Shown here in pieces: positions 42,810 to 52,264 of a stretch of 64,000 bases of DNA. The position numbers were made by a program, and so were the translations under genes. The notes beneath the pieces were generated by a model. That model saw only the letters and a program-made list of their open reading frames with translations. It ran no database searches and was not told where the DNA came from. The stretch is taken from the NCBI GenBank assembly GCA_012729555.1, contig JAAYCX010000090.1, forward strand, positions 104,606 through 168,605, read 5' to 3'. The first letter of the stretch is position 1; every line of letters begins with the position of its first letter. Source of the DNA: Acidobacteriota bacterium (GTDB lineage Bacteria; Acidobacteriota; UBA6911).

Positions 42810-43754
42810 ATGAAAATCAAGATCGGGATCAGTTCCTGCCTGCTGGGCAACCAGGTCCGCTACGACGGGGGGCACAAGCTGGACCGCTTCCTCACCGGGA
42901 CGCTGGGCCGATACCTCGACTATGTCCCCGTCTGCCCCGAGGTCGAGTGCGGCATGCCCGTGCCGCGGGAGTCGATGCGGCTCGAGGGGGAGATCGAGGC
43001 TCCGCGCCTCGTCACCCACCGCACCCGGGAAGACAAGACCGGGCAGATGCTGGCCTGGGCCGACCGGCGGGTGGCGGAGCTCGAGAAGGAGGAGCTGATG
43101 GGCTTCATCTTCAAGAGCGACTCCCCCAGCAGCGGGATGGAGCGGGTCAAGGTCTATGACGAAAAGGGGATGTCGGTGCGCAAGGGGGTCGGGCTCTTCG
43201 CCCGCCGCTTCATGGAGCGCTTCCCCCTCCTGCCGGTCGAGGAGGAGGGGCGGCTGCACGACCCGGGGCTGCGCGAGAATTTCGTCGAACGCCTCTTCGC
43301 CGTGGCCCGCTGGCGCGATTTCGCCGGGAGCGGGCCCGATCGCGGCGGGCTGGTGGAGTTTCACGCGCGGCACAAGCTGCTGATCCTGGCCCACAGCACC
43401 CGCCACTACCAGGAGATGGGGCGCCTGGTCGCGGGGGCGAAGGGGGTCCCCTTCCCCGGACTCCTGGCCGACTACCAGCGGCTGCTGATGGAGGCGCTCA
43501 GACTGCGGGCCACCCCGAAAAAGAACACCAACGTGCTGATGCACATGGCCGGGTATTTCAAGAAGCGGCTGACGCCCGGTGAAAAGGCCGAACTCGGGGA
43601 GATCCTCGATCTCTACCGCACGGAACAGCTCCCCCTCGTCGTCCCGATCACCCTGATCCGGCACTACGTGCGCAAATACGACGAGGCCTATCTCCGGGAC
43701 CAGGTGTACCTGAACCCGCACCCGGCCGAGCTGCGGCTGCGCAACCACGTGTGA
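42810..43754 (+). CDS. DUF523 and DUF1722 domain protein
   Basis: 314 residues. The N-terminal DUF523 domain has ISSCLLGNQVRYDGGHK and VPVCPEVECGMPVPRE, with conserved cysteines that may bind metal or a cluster. The C-terminal DUF1722 (YbgA) domain has FHARHKLLILAHSTRHYQEMGRL. In many bacteria this gene neighbours photolyase genes; here the photolyase is at 23437-24792. Members have been linked to thiouracil/RNA metabolism and DNA repair, without firm function. Confidence 0.9.
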   Translation: MKIKIGISSCLLGNQVRYDGGHKLDRFLTGTLGRYLDYVPVCPEVECGMPVPRESMRLEGEIEAPRLVTHRTREDKTGQMLAWADRRVAELEKEELMGFIFKSDSPSSGMERVKVYDEKGMSVRKGVGLFARRFMERFPLLPVEEEGRLHDPGLRENFVERLFAVARWRDFAGSGPDRGGLVEFHARHKLLILAHSTRHYQEMGRLVAGAKGVPFPGLLADYQRLLMEALRLRATPKKNTNVLMHMAGYFKKRLTPGEKAELGEILDLYRTEQLPLVVPITLIRHYVRKYDEAYLRDQVYLNPHPAELRLRNHV

Positions 43755-43791
43755 CGGACTCCGGGGCGCACCCGTGCCCGAAAGGGAACCG

Positions 43792-45066
43792 ATGTCGGAA
43801 AAAGCGGGGAAAATGAAGATCCGGCGGTGGGCCGTCCCCCTCGGCAATTCCTTCCGGATCGCCGCCCGCACCCTCTGGGCGCACAAGCTCCGCTCGGCGC
43901 TCACGATCTTCGGCATCGTCATCGGGATCGCCGCCGTCGTCCTGATCGGCGCGACCCTCGCGGTCATCCGCGAGATCGCCGCCAGGAGCACCGCCCAGAC
44001 CATCGGCGCGGACGCCTACACCATTTCCCGCGTCGCCGCCTCCGGCCGACTGAGCCGCAAGGAGCTGGCCGACAGGCTGCGGCGGAACCCGGAGCTCTAC
44101 CGGCGGGAGGCCGAAGCCCTGGTGCGGCGGACGAGGGAAGACGCCCGCGCGGCCCCGGGACTGGCGGCCGTCGCCGACGTCAGGGCGGGCAACCGGACCT
44201 TCCTCTCGGCCTCCATCAACGGGTCCACCCCCGAAATCCAGTCGATCCGCAACATCGAACTCGGCTCGGGACGGTTCTTCACCGAGGCGGAAAGCCGGCG
44301 CTCGGCCCCCGTCATCGTCATCGGGCAGGACCTGGTCGACGAACTCTTCCCCGCCCGCGACCCGATCGGACGGAGCCTCCGGATCCGGGGGCGCGCTCTC
44401 GAGGTCATCGGGGTCCAGAAAAAGCAGGGGGCCAGTTTCGGCTCCTCCCTCGACCGGGTCGCCTACATGCCGATCGGGACCTTCGAGAAGATGTGGGGGA
44501 GCCGCCGCTCGGTCACCGTCTACCTGCAGCCCCGCAACCCGGCCGCCCTCGAGGAGTCGCTCGAGCGGTCGCGCGTGGCCCTGCGCCTCATGCGGCGCCT
44601 GCGGCCGGCGCAGCCCGACGATTTCGACATCCTGGTCCCCGAGGCCGACCGCGACTTCCTCCTCCGCATCATCGGCATCGTCGGGGTCGCCGTCATCCCC
44701 ATCAGTTCGCTGGCCCTGCTGGTGGCCGGCATCGTGGTCATGAACATGATGCTGGTGAGCGTGACCGAGCGGACGCGCGAGATCGGGGTGCGCAAATCCC
44801 TGGGGGCGCGCAACCGTGACATCTTCGCCGAAATCCTGTTCGAATCGGCCATCCTCACCGCCCTCGGCGGCGCCGCGGGGCTCGCCCTCTCCCTCGTCGG
44901 GGCGCTCGGGCTGGGGAGGGCATTCGGGGAGAGCGTACCCGTCTCCGGCGTCTACGCCGCGCTGGCGATCGGGATCTCCGTCCTGATCGGGTGCGGCGCC
45001 GGCTTCTTCCCCGCCTGGATCGCGTCCCGGATGACGCCGGTGGAGGCGCTGCGCCATGAAAACTGA
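43792..45066 (+). CDS. MacB/FtsX-type ABC permease 1
   Basis: 424 residues. One N-terminal transmembrane helix (SALTIFGIVIGIAAVVLIGAT), a periplasmic MacB_PCD domain, and three C-terminal helices in the FtsX domain (MMLVSVTERTREIGVRKSLGARNRDI is the hallmark loop). Such proteins are mechanotransmission permeases for efflux or lipoprotein release. It overlaps permease 2 by 11 bases. No ATPase or membrane-fusion gene is adjacent, so it must use a partner elsewhere. ATG 43792 is preferred (AAAGGG) over GTG 43774. Confidence 0.88.
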   Translation: MSEKAGKMKIRRWAVPLGNSFRIAARTLWAHKLRSALTIFGIVIGIAAVVLIGATLAVIREIAARSTAQTIGADAYTISRVAASGRLSRKELADRLRRNPELYRREAEALVRRTREDARAAPGLAAVADVRAGNRTFLSASINGSTPEIQSIRNIELGSGRFFTEAESRRSAPVIVIGQDLVDELFPARDPIGRSLRIRGRALEVIGVQKKQGASFGSSLDRVAYMPIGTFEKMWGSRRSVTVYLQPRNPAALEESLERSRVALRLMRRLRPAQPDDFDILVPEADRDFLLRIIGIVGVAVIPISSLALLVAGIVVMNMMLVSVTERTREIGVRKSLGARNRDIFAEILFESAILTALGGAAGLALSLVGALGLGRAFGESVPVSGVYAALAIGISVLIGCGAGFFPAWIASRMTPVEALRHEN

Positions 45067-46327
45067 CCCGCGCCCCGCCCGGTTCAACCGCGAAAACCTC
45101 GACTTCGCGCTCGCGAACATCCTGGCGTTCAGATTCCGCTCCCTGCTGACCATCCTCGGCATCATCGTCGGGATCGTCACCGTGGTCCTGGTCGCGTCGG
45201 TCCTGGTGGGGGTGCGGCGCAACATCGCGTTGCTGTTCCAGGAATTCGGCCCGGACAACATCTTCGCCTACCACCTCAACGGGGACCCCGGCAATCCCAC
45301 CATCAAGCCGGAGGAGCTGACGCGCAAACCGCTCCGGACGGAGTTTGCGCGCCTGCTCCCGGAGGCGTGCCCCTCGCTCGAGGACGCCGCGGCCCAGGTC
45401 CTGGTGCCGAACCTGGTCGGCGGCCGGGCCGTCACGGCGCGGTACCGCGGAATCGAAAACACCAATATGCAGCTGCAGGGGGCCACCTGGAACTTCGCCC
45501 GGGTCACCAACGCCGAGCTGGAGTCGGGCCGCGCCTACACCCGGGAGGAGGAGAGGCGGCGCGCGAAGGTATGCCTCCTGGGGGCCAACGTCGCCGTCTC
45601 CCTCTTCCCCGGCGGCGACGCTCTGGGGAAAAGCATCCGGGTCGACGGAGTCCTTTATACCGTGACCGGCGTGTTCCAGAAGCGCAAGGGGGGGTTTCTG
45701 GGGGAGAACCGCCAGGACAACGTGGTCATGGTCCCGCTCAAAATCGTGGAGATGCGCTACCCCGACCTAGAAACCGTGGTCCTCTACTGCCAGGCCCGGC
45801 CCGGGGCGCGCGCCGCCGCCTTCGACGAGGTGGAGGGCGAACTGCGCCGGCTGCGCGGACTGGGCGCCGACGAGGAATCGGACTTCACCCTCAGCACCGC
45901 CGATTCGATCATCGGGCAGATCGACCGGATCACGCTGCTGGTGCAGACCGGCACGCTGGCGATCTCCGGGCTTGGGCTTTTGGTCGGGGGGGTCGGGGTC
46001 ATGAACATCATGCTGATGTCGGTCACCCAGCGGACGCGCGAGATCGGCGTGCGCAAGGCGGTGGGGGCACGCCGCCGCGACATCGTCTGGCAGTTTCTGC
46101 TCGAGGCGGCGCTGCTCACCACCATCGGGGGGCTGCTGGGGGTCCTCATCGCCGGCCTCCTCGGCCTCGTCCTGTCCTGGTTCGTCCCCAACCTGCCGGC
46201 CGTCCCCCCCGCCTGGGCCGTCGGGTCGGGCCTGGGGGTCTCCACCGCCGTCGGCATCCTCTTCGGCCTGTGGCCGGCGGTGAAGGCCGCGCGCCTCGAC
46301 CCCGTGGACGCGCTGCGATACGAGTGA
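45056..46327 (+). CDS. MacB/FtsX-type ABC permease 2
   Basis: 423 residues, same architecture as permease 1: N-terminal helix (FRSLLTILGIIVGIVTVVLVAS), periplasmic domain, C-terminal FtsX domain (IMLMSVTQRTREIGVRKAVGARRRDIVWQ). The 11-base overlap with permease 1 implies a heterodimer. The cognate ATPase is not within the window. Confidence 0.88.
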   Translation: MKTDPRPARFNRENLDFALANILAFRFRSLLTILGIIVGIVTVVLVASVLVGVRRNIALLFQEFGPDNIFAYHLNGDPGNPTIKPEELTRKPLRTEFARLLPEACPSLEDAAAQVLVPNLVGGRAVTARYRGIENTNMQLQGATWNFARVTNAELESGRAYTREEERRRAKVCLLGANVAVSLFPGGDALGKSIRVDGVLYTVTGVFQKRKGGFLGENRQDNVVMVPLKIVEMRYPDLETVVLYCQARPGARAAAFDEVEGELRRLRGLGADEESDFTLSTADSIIGQIDRITLLVQTGTLAISGLGLLVGGVGVMNIMLMSVTQRTREIGVRKAVGARRRDIVWQFLLEAALLTTIGGLLGVLIAGLLGLVLSWFVPNLPAVPPAWAVGSGLGVSTAVGILFGLWPAVKAARLDPVDALRYE

Positions 46328-46389
46328 TCCCCGCGCCGGGCGGGGTGATCGCATGCCCTCCCGCCGGCCGGGCGGAGGAAGGAGTCGCC

Positions 46390-47385
46390 ATGGAACTGGA
46401 TGTTTTCGTCACCCAACCGATCCCGCAACCGGGCCTGGACCTGCTCGCGGGGGCGCATCCGCACTTCCGCATCAACCCCGAGGAGCGCGTCCTCGGGCGC
46501 GCGCAGCTGCTCGAGGGGGTCCGGGGGGCGGCGGGGATCCTCGCCCTCCTGACCGACCGGATCGACGCCGAAGTGCTCGACGCGGCGGGGCCGCAGCTCC
46601 GGATCGTGGCCAACATGGCCGTGGGCTTTGACAACATCGACCTCCGGGCGGCCTCCGCGCGCGGCGTGATGGTCACCAACACCCCCGGGGTCCTGACCGA
46701 CGCCACGGCCGACCTGGCCTGGGCCCTCCTTTTCGCGGCGGCGCGCCGCATCCCGGAAGCGGAGCGGTTCCTGCGCGCCGGGCGCTTCCGGTACTGGGGC
46801 CCCCTCCTCTTCCTCGGCGCGGACGTCGCCGGCCGCACCCTGGGCGTGGTCGGCGCCGGCCGGATCGGGAGCGCCGTGGCCCGCCGCGCGCGCGGCTTCG
46901 ACATGAAGGTGCTCTACTGCAACCGCTCCCCGCGGCCCGGGCTCGAAAGCGAACTGGGCGCGCGCAAGGTCCCGCTCGAAGAGCTGCTGGCAGAGGCCGA
47001 TTTCGTCTCGCTCCACCTCCCGCTGACGCCGGAAACCCGGCACCTCATCGACGCCCGCGCCCTCGCCCTGATGAAGCCGACGGCCTGTCTCATCAACACC
47101 GGCCGCGGGCCGCTCGTGGACGAAGCGGCGCTCGTCGAGGCGCTCGCGGCGGGACGGCCGGCCGGGGCGGCGCTCGACGTCTTCGAAAGGGAGCCGGAGG
47201 TGCACCCGGGCCTTCTCGCCCGGGACGACGTCGTCCTCACCCCCCATATCGGGAGCGCGACCGTCTCCGCCCGCGCGCGCATGGCGGAGATGGCGGCCGA
47301 AAATCTCCTCGCCGGCCTCCGGGGGGAAAGGCCCCCCAACCTGGTTGGCGGGGATGCCCGGGAGAAAAAACGGCCGCGGGAGTGA
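46390..47385 (+). CDS. D-isomer-specific 2-hydroxyacid dehydrogenase
   Basis: 331 residues. NAD-binding VVGAGRIGSAVARRARGF (GxGxxG), substrate Arg in INTGRGPLVDEAAL, and the catalytic His in TPHIGSATVSAR are conserved. The pattern is closest to glyoxylate/hydroxypyruvate reductases (VGFDNIDLRAA near the hinge). It reduces 2-oxoacids to D-2-hydroxyacids. GGAGGAAGGAG precedes the ATG. It starts 62 bases after the permeases; co-transcription is possible without functional logic. Confidence 0.92.
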   Translation: MELDVFVTQPIPQPGLDLLAGAHPHFRINPEERVLGRAQLLEGVRGAAGILALLTDRIDAEVLDAAGPQLRIVANMAVGFDNIDLRAASARGVMVTNTPGVLTDATADLAWALLFAAARRIPEAERFLRAGRFRYWGPLLFLGADVAGRTLGVVGAGRIGSAVARRARGFDMKVLYCNRSPRPGLESELGARKVPLEELLAEADFVSLHLPLTPETRHLIDARALALMKPTACLINTGRGPLVDEAALVEALAAGRPAGAALDVFEREPEVHPGLLARDDVVLTPHIGSATVSARARMAEMAAENLLAGLRGERPPNLVGGDAREKKRPRE

Positions 47386-47392
47386 GGGGTCT

Positions 47393-48214
47393 TCAGGGAT
47401 GGGTGTAGAGCACCGCCCGCTCCCCCTTCTCGAGGACCAGCCGGTCGAAGTGCTCCACTATCCTGTCCCGGCGCGCCATGAGCCCGTCGATCTCCAGGCG
47501 GGTGAGCCACCGCCCGGCCCGGGCCTCGACGTCGGCGCGCCGGAGCTCCCGCAGCCTCTCCAGGAGCCGCCGTTCGCAGCGGACGAGGTTTGCCGGGGTG
47601 CGCAGGGTGGTGTAGAGCCGGAAGGCCCGGCTGAAATCGATCATCCAGACGTGCCAGTCCTTCGAGTAGAGGATGTTCCCGAGGTTCCGGTCGGTGTCAT
47701 AGACCCATTCGGAGAACACGGCCATCTTGAACATCCGCCGGTTCCAGTCCGCCGGGTCCGGGGGGGGGATGCGGTCCCGCCGCCTCTTTTCCTCGTCCAT
47801 GACCACGGGCAGCCACCAGCTCAACGACCCCGTTTTCCGCTTCCACCGGCGCTCCACCGTCACCGGCATCATGTCCCCCAGTCCGAGCAGCCGCGCCAGT
47901 TCATAGGCGGCGATGTTGTATTTCCAGGAATCGCGGAAATTGATCTCCGTCTTTCCGTCGTCGAAGCGCTTGAGCGGCGTCCGCTCGTCGACCGGCTGGA
48001 AGGAGGCGTCGTGCTCCCGCTCCCCCTTGCGGAGGGTGAACCGGTAGGGGCTTGTGGTCCCCTTCCCGGTCTGAATCGCGCGCACCACCTCCGCCGTCAG
48101 GAGGAAATCGCGCATCTCCTCCTCGGTGAGTTCCGCGCCTCCGGCAGCCCCGGCGGCAAACATGGCCGGGACCAGCGCGAAAAGCGGGAGGAAGATGCGG
48201 CTGATCGGTCTCAT
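47393..48214 (-). CDS. Exported protein-kinase-like (HipA/FAM20-type) protein
   Basis: 273 residues with a signal peptide (ISRIFLPLFALVPAMFAAGA). The body resembles atypical kinases: an early FRDSWKYNIAAYELARLLGL segment with a conserved Glu-to-helix pattern, VTVERRW, then VYDTDRNLGNILYSKDW (catalytic loop type D--N-GN) followed by MIDFSRAF (metal-binding D-F-like). This order matches the HipA, PI3/4K and FAM20 superfamily. Kinase activity outside the cytoplasm would be unusual in bacteria. Function unproven; the call is from motif order. It converges with the hydroxyacid dehydrogenase. Confidence 0.55.
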   Translation of the reverse strand: MRPISRIFLPLFALVPAMFAAGAAGGAELTEEEMRDFLLTAEVVRAIQTGKGTTSPYRFTLRKGEREHDASFQPVDERTPLKRFDDGKTEINFRDSWKYNIAAYELARLLGLGDMMPVTVERRWKRKTGSLSWWLPVVMDEEKRRRDRIPPPDPADWNRRMFKMAVFSEWVYDTDRNLGNILYSKDWHVWMIDFSRAFRLYTTLRTPANLVRCERRLLERLRELRRADVEARAGRWLTRLEIDGLMARRDRIVEHFDRLVLEKGERAVLYTHP

Positions 48215-48237
48215 GGGTCCCCCCGGCGCGCCGGCGG

Positions 48238-49068
48238 CTACTTCTTCATCCGGTTCATGAGAAAAGCTTCGATATTGAAGGTGGCGCCGTGGGCCAGGAG
48301 CGGCTGCCCGCCGGCGGCGTAGACCACCTGGCCGGTGACGTAGTCGCTCAGCCCGGAAGCCAGGAAGAGGGCGGGGCCGGCGATGTCGTCGGGGCGCCCC
48401 ACCCGCTCCAGGGGGACCTCCTTCTTCGCGATGGCGTCGAAGAGCGCCTCGCGCTCCGGCCCGGCCGGCACCAGCGCGTCCCAGAAGGTGGTATCCACCG
48501 GGCCGGGGACGATGGCGTTCACGAAGATGCGCTGCGGGGCCAGCTCGAAGGCCAGGTTGGTCGCCAGCCCCAGCACCCCCGCTTTGGCCGTGTGATAGTG
48601 CAGGACCGAAACGCAGGGGCTCACCGCCCCCATGGAGGAGACGAAGAGGATCTTCCCGTACCCGGATTTCTTCATGTGGGGGAGCACCGACATCGTGACC
48701 AGGAAGGGGCCCTTCAGGTTCAGGTCCACCACCCGGTCCCACTCCGCCTCGGTGATGTTGTCGGAGTTGCCGCGCCCCGCCGTCCCCGGGACGCCGCCGG
48801 CGTTGTTGACCAGGATGTCGATCTTCCCGAATTCCCCTATGGCCGCCGCCGTCATCGCCTCGATCTCGTCGCCGCGGGTGATGTCGGCCTTCGCTGCGAG
48901 CGCCCGGCGCCCCTTCGCCCGGATTTCGCCCGCCACCCGTTCGCACGCGGCCTGGTCGAGATCGTTGATGACGAGGTCGCACCCCTCGTCGGCGAACCGG
49001 TGCGCGATTCCCCTGCCCATGCCGTTGGCGCTCCCCGTGACCAGGGCCACCCTGTTCTCCAGAAGCAT
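48238..49068 (-). CDS. SDR-family oxidoreductase
   Basis: 276 residues, classical short-chain dehydrogenase. VALVTGSANGMGRGIA (TGxxxGxG), LVNNAGG, catalytic Ser in FVSSMGAVSP and YHTAK (YxxxK) are all present. It oxidises or reduces an alcohol/ketone with NAD(P). It is divergent from the aldehyde dehydrogenase-glycyl radical operon across 184 bases, suggesting shared regulation and a role in the same pathway. Confidence 0.92.
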   Translation of the reverse strand: MLLENRVALVTGSANGMGRGIAHRFADEGCDLVINDLDQAACERVAGEIRAKGRRALAAKADITRGDEIEAMTAAAIGEFGKIDILVNNAGGVPGTAGRGNSDNITEAEWDRVVDLNLKGPFLVTMSVLPHMKKSGYGKILFVSSMGAVSPCVSVLHYHTAKAGVLGLATNLAFELAPQRIFVNAIVPGPVDTTFWDALVPAGPEREALFDAIAKKEVPLERVGRPDDIAGPALFLASGLSDYVTGQVVYAAGGQPLLAHGATFNIEAFLMNRMKK

Positions 49069-49252
49069 CTGTACCCTCCCCGATTCAGCGCAAGCCGGGC
49101 CGCGGCGGACTCCGCGCCCCGGATCACTTAGGTGAAGACATCATTTTGGCACCTGTGATAAGGTAGTTCCCGCTCAAAGTGCCGGTTGCAGAAGCTCTTA
49201 TAACATACAACAGAAGCCGCCCCGGGCGCTCGCCCTTTAAGGAGGAAATCCC

Positions 49253-50689
49253 ATGCAGAGCCATAAGATGTTCATCGGAGGGGAGTGGGTCGACGCCCTT
49301 TCGGGCAGGACCTTCGCCACCCTGAACCCCTCCACGGGGGAGGAGATCGGCCGGGTCCCGCTCGCGGACGCGGCGGACGTGGACAGGGCGGTCCAAGCCG
49401 CCCGGGCCGCCTTCCCGGCCTGGTCCAAAAAGAGCCAGGCGGAGCGCTCGAAGATCCTGGTCCGGGTCGCCGCCCTCGTCCGGGAGCACGCCGAGGAGCT
49501 GGCGCTCATGGAGGGGATGGAGCACGGGACCCCCTACCGGGACGCGTTCGGGGTGGCGATGGGGGCCGCGGACAAGTTCGAGTACTGCGCCGGGACGGCG
49601 CCGACCCTGATGGGGCAGCACGTCCCGGTCAAGGACGGGACGCTGTCCTACCTGCAGAGGGAGCCGGCGGGGGTGGTGGGCTTCATCATCCCCTGGAACC
49701 TCCCGACCATCATGACGGCGGTCAAGCTCGCGCCCGCCCTGGCCGTCGGCAACACCTGCGTGCTCAAGCCCCCCAGCATCAACTCGATGATCGGGCTGAA
49801 GTTCGCCGAGATCTTCGCCCGGTCCGACCTGCCCCCGGGAGCCGTCAACATCATCACCGGCCCGGGCGGGAGCGTCGGCACGGCCCTGGTCACCCACCCC
49901 GGGGTGGACATGATCGGGTTCACCGGCAGCAGCGAATCGGGCAAGCGGATCCTGGCCGACGCCGCCGGGACCTGCAAGAAGTGCGTGATGGAGCTCGGCG
50001 GCAACAACCCCGTCATCGTCATGGAGGACGCCGACCTCGACGCCGCGCTCAAGGTCCTCGGCTGGAGGCAGTTCAACAACAGCGGGCAGCACTGCTCGGG
50101 GCCGGGCCGGTATTACGTCCACGAGAAGGTGTATGACGCCTTCATCGAAAAATATGTCGCCTACGCCAAAACCGTCGTGGTCGGCAACCCCGCCGACCGG
50201 AGCGTCACCATGGGCCCCGTCGTCAGCCGGGAGCACCAGGCCAGGGTGGAAGGCTACATCCGCAAGGGGGTGGAGGAGGGGGCGCGCCTCGTCTCCGGGG
50301 GGGACAAGCCGGAGGCGCTCGCCGGAGGGTTCTTCGTGATGCCTGCGATCCTGGCCGACTGCACCCACGACATGACCGTCGCCCGGGAGGAGATCTTCGG
50401 CCCCGTGGCCGTCATCCTTAAATACACGGACCGGGACGACATCGTGGCGCTGGCCAACGACTCCCCCTTCGGCCTGTGCGCCCACGTCTGGACGGGCGAC
50501 ATCGCCCGGGGGATGAAGCTGGTCAACGACCTGCGCGTCGGGTCGGTCTTCATCAACTGCCAGATGCTGACCAACGAAATGCCGTGGGGGACCAGTGTCA
50601 AGGAAAGCGGGATCGGCAAGGAGGGGAGCCTGCACGGCATGGCCGAGTTCACCGACCTCAAGCTGGTCTGCGTCAACTACGACGTCTAG
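49253..50689 (+). CDS. NAD(P)-dependent aldehyde dehydrogenase 1
   Basis: 478 residues of the ALDH superfamily. Cofactor and catalytic motifs: IIPWNLPTIMTAVKLAPALA, FTGSSESGKRI, catalytic Glu in VMELGGNNPV and nucleophilic Cys in NNSGQHCSG. The absence of CoA-acylating features suggests that it oxidises an aldehyde to the free acid. AAGGAGGAAAT gives a strong ribosome binding site. First gene of the co-directional block running to 59406 or beyond. The 184-base gap upstream has a TATAAC at 49199-49204 but no convincing -35. Confidence 0.92.
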   Translation: MQSHKMFIGGEWVDALSGRTFATLNPSTGEEIGRVPLADAADVDRAVQAARAAFPAWSKKSQAERSKILVRVAALVREHAEELALMEGMEHGTPYRDAFGVAMGAADKFEYCAGTAPTLMGQHVPVKDGTLSYLQREPAGVVGFIIPWNLPTIMTAVKLAPALAVGNTCVLKPPSINSMIGLKFAEIFARSDLPPGAVNIITGPGGSVGTALVTHPGVDMIGFTGSSESGKRILADAAGTCKKCVMELGGNNPVIVMEDADLDAALKVLGWRQFNNSGQHCSGPGRYYVHEKVYDAFIEKYVAYAKTVVVGNPADRSVTMGPVVSREHQARVEGYIRKGVEEGARLVSGGDKPEALAGGFFVMPAILADCTHDMTVAREEIFGPVAVILKYTDRDDIVALANDSPFGLCAHVWTGDIARGMKLVNDLRVGSVFINCQMLTNEMPWGTSVKESGIGKEGSLHGMAEFTDLKLVCVNYDV

Positions 50690-50716
50690 AACGGAAACGG
50701 CACGACAGGAGGGCCT

Positions 50717-52204
50717 ATGGCACACACTTACACGATTCTGATCGACGGGAAACTGGTCCAGCCGGTCCGGGGCGGGACCATGGAGGTCATCAACCCGGCC
50801 GACAACACCGTAGTCGCCGTCGTCCCCAAATGCGGCGAGGAGGACGTCGAGCTGGCGGTCGCGGCCGCCCGGAGGGCGCTGCCGGGGTGGAAGGGCACCT
50901 ATATCGGGGCCCGGAGCGAACTCCTGATCCGGCTCGCGGCCATCCTGCGCGAGCACCAGGACGAACTGGTGCCGCTCGAGACGATGCAGTACGGGGGCCC
51001 GATCAGCAAGACCAGCCGCTTCGACATCCCCTTCGCCCCGGCGGAGCTGGAGTACATGGCGGGACTGGGCCGGAGCATGACGGGACACACCATCAGCGCC
51101 GACCCGGACGCCCGGGTCATGACGGTGCGCGAGCCGATCGGGGTGGTGGGGCTGATCACCCCCTGGAACTTCCCCCTGGTCACCGCCGTCTCCAAGCTGG
51201 CGCCCGCCCTGATCTGCGGCAACACGGTGCTCCTGAAGCCCCCCTCCTGCGCCCCGCTGACGGTCCTGAAGCTGGGCGAATACGCCGTCGAGGCGGGCTT
51301 CCCCCCCGGCGTCATCAACATTCTGTCCGGGCCCGGTTCCACCGTGGGGGAGGCAATCGTGCGCCACCCCGGCGTCGACAAGATCAACTTCACCGGGGAC
51401 TCCTTCGTCGGCAAGCGCATCCTCGAACTGGCCAGCCGGAAGGTCATGCCGGTCGGGGCCGAACTCGGGGGGAAGAACCCGATGATCGTGCTCGACGACG
51501 CCAACCTGGACGGGGCGGTCGAAGGCGCCGCCTACGCCGCCTTCTTCAACTCCGGGCAGAACTGCGGCTCCCCGAGCAGGTTCTACGTCGAGGCGGGGAT
51601 CTACGACCGGTTCGTCGAAAAATTCGTGGCGGCCGCCGGACGGATCACCGTCGGCGACCCGATGGACCCGGACACCATGATGGGCCCGCTCGCCTACAAC
51701 GCCTGCCGCGATAACGCCGAAAGGCATATCGCGCGGGCGAAGGAGCAGGGAGCCAGACTCCTCCTCGGGGGGGAGCGCCCGAACACCCCCCGGACGAAGG
51801 ACGGCGCCTTCGTCATGCCCACCATCTTCGAGGTCCACGACAACTCGATCGAACTGATGCAGGAGGAGATCTTCGCCCCCGTGGTCGGCGTCATGAAGGT
51901 AGGGAGCGCCGAAGAGGCGGTCGAGCGCGCCAACGACAGCCGCTACGGCCTCTGCGCCTCGGTCTGGACCGGCGACTACCGCAAGGGGATGCTGCTCGTC
52001 GACCGGTTGAAGGTGGGGACGGCCTGGATCAACCAGCACCTGGCCATCGTCAGCGAAACCCCCTGGGGGGGGCAGAAGGAATCGGGCTGGACCAAGGAGA
52101 ACTCCATCCTGGTTCTGGACGAATACACCTACCAGAAGCACGTGTGGATCCACCTTTCGGAAACGCCCAACACCTTCTGGAAAGAACAGATAGCCCTGGA
52201 CTGA
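50717..52204 (+). CDS. NAD(P)-dependent aldehyde dehydrogenase 2
   Basis: 495 residues. ITPWNFPLVTAVSKLAPALI, FTGDSFVGKRI, catalytic Glu in GAELGGKNPM and Cys in NSGQNCGSPSR. It is a paralogue of the preceding gene, not a near-identical duplicate, implying a second aldehyde intermediate or a different direction. 27 bases separate the genes. Confidence 0.92.
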   Translation: MAHTYTILIDGKLVQPVRGGTMEVINPADNTVVAVVPKCGEEDVELAVAAARRALPGWKGTYIGARSELLIRLAAILREHQDELVPLETMQYGGPISKTSRFDIPFAPAELEYMAGLGRSMTGHTISADPDARVMTVREPIGVVGLITPWNFPLVTAVSKLAPALICGNTVLLKPPSCAPLTVLKLGEYAVEAGFPPGVINILSGPGSTVGEAIVRHPGVDKINFTGDSFVGKRILELASRKVMPVGAELGGKNPMIVLDDANLDGAVEGAAYAAFFNSGQNCGSPSRFYVEAGIYDRFVEKFVAAAGRITVGDPMDPDTMMGPLAYNACRDNAERHIARAKEQGARLLLGGERPNTPRTKDGAFVMPTIFEVHDNSIELMQEEIFAPVVGVMKVGSAEEAVERANDSRYGLCASVWTGDYRKGMLLVDRLKVGTAWINQHLAIVSETPWGGQKESGWTKENSILVLDEYTYQKHVWIHLSETPNTFWKEQIALD

Positions 52205-52264
52205 CACCCGGCGCATTGCGCGGGGAAGCCCCGCGCGCTACCATCACTTGAAGGAGACGATCGC

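Noticed and set aside
49069..49252. Sigma-54 promoter (TGGCAC at 49147) for the aldehyde dehydrogenase operon
   Set aside because: The required TTGC element is not at the correct spacing.
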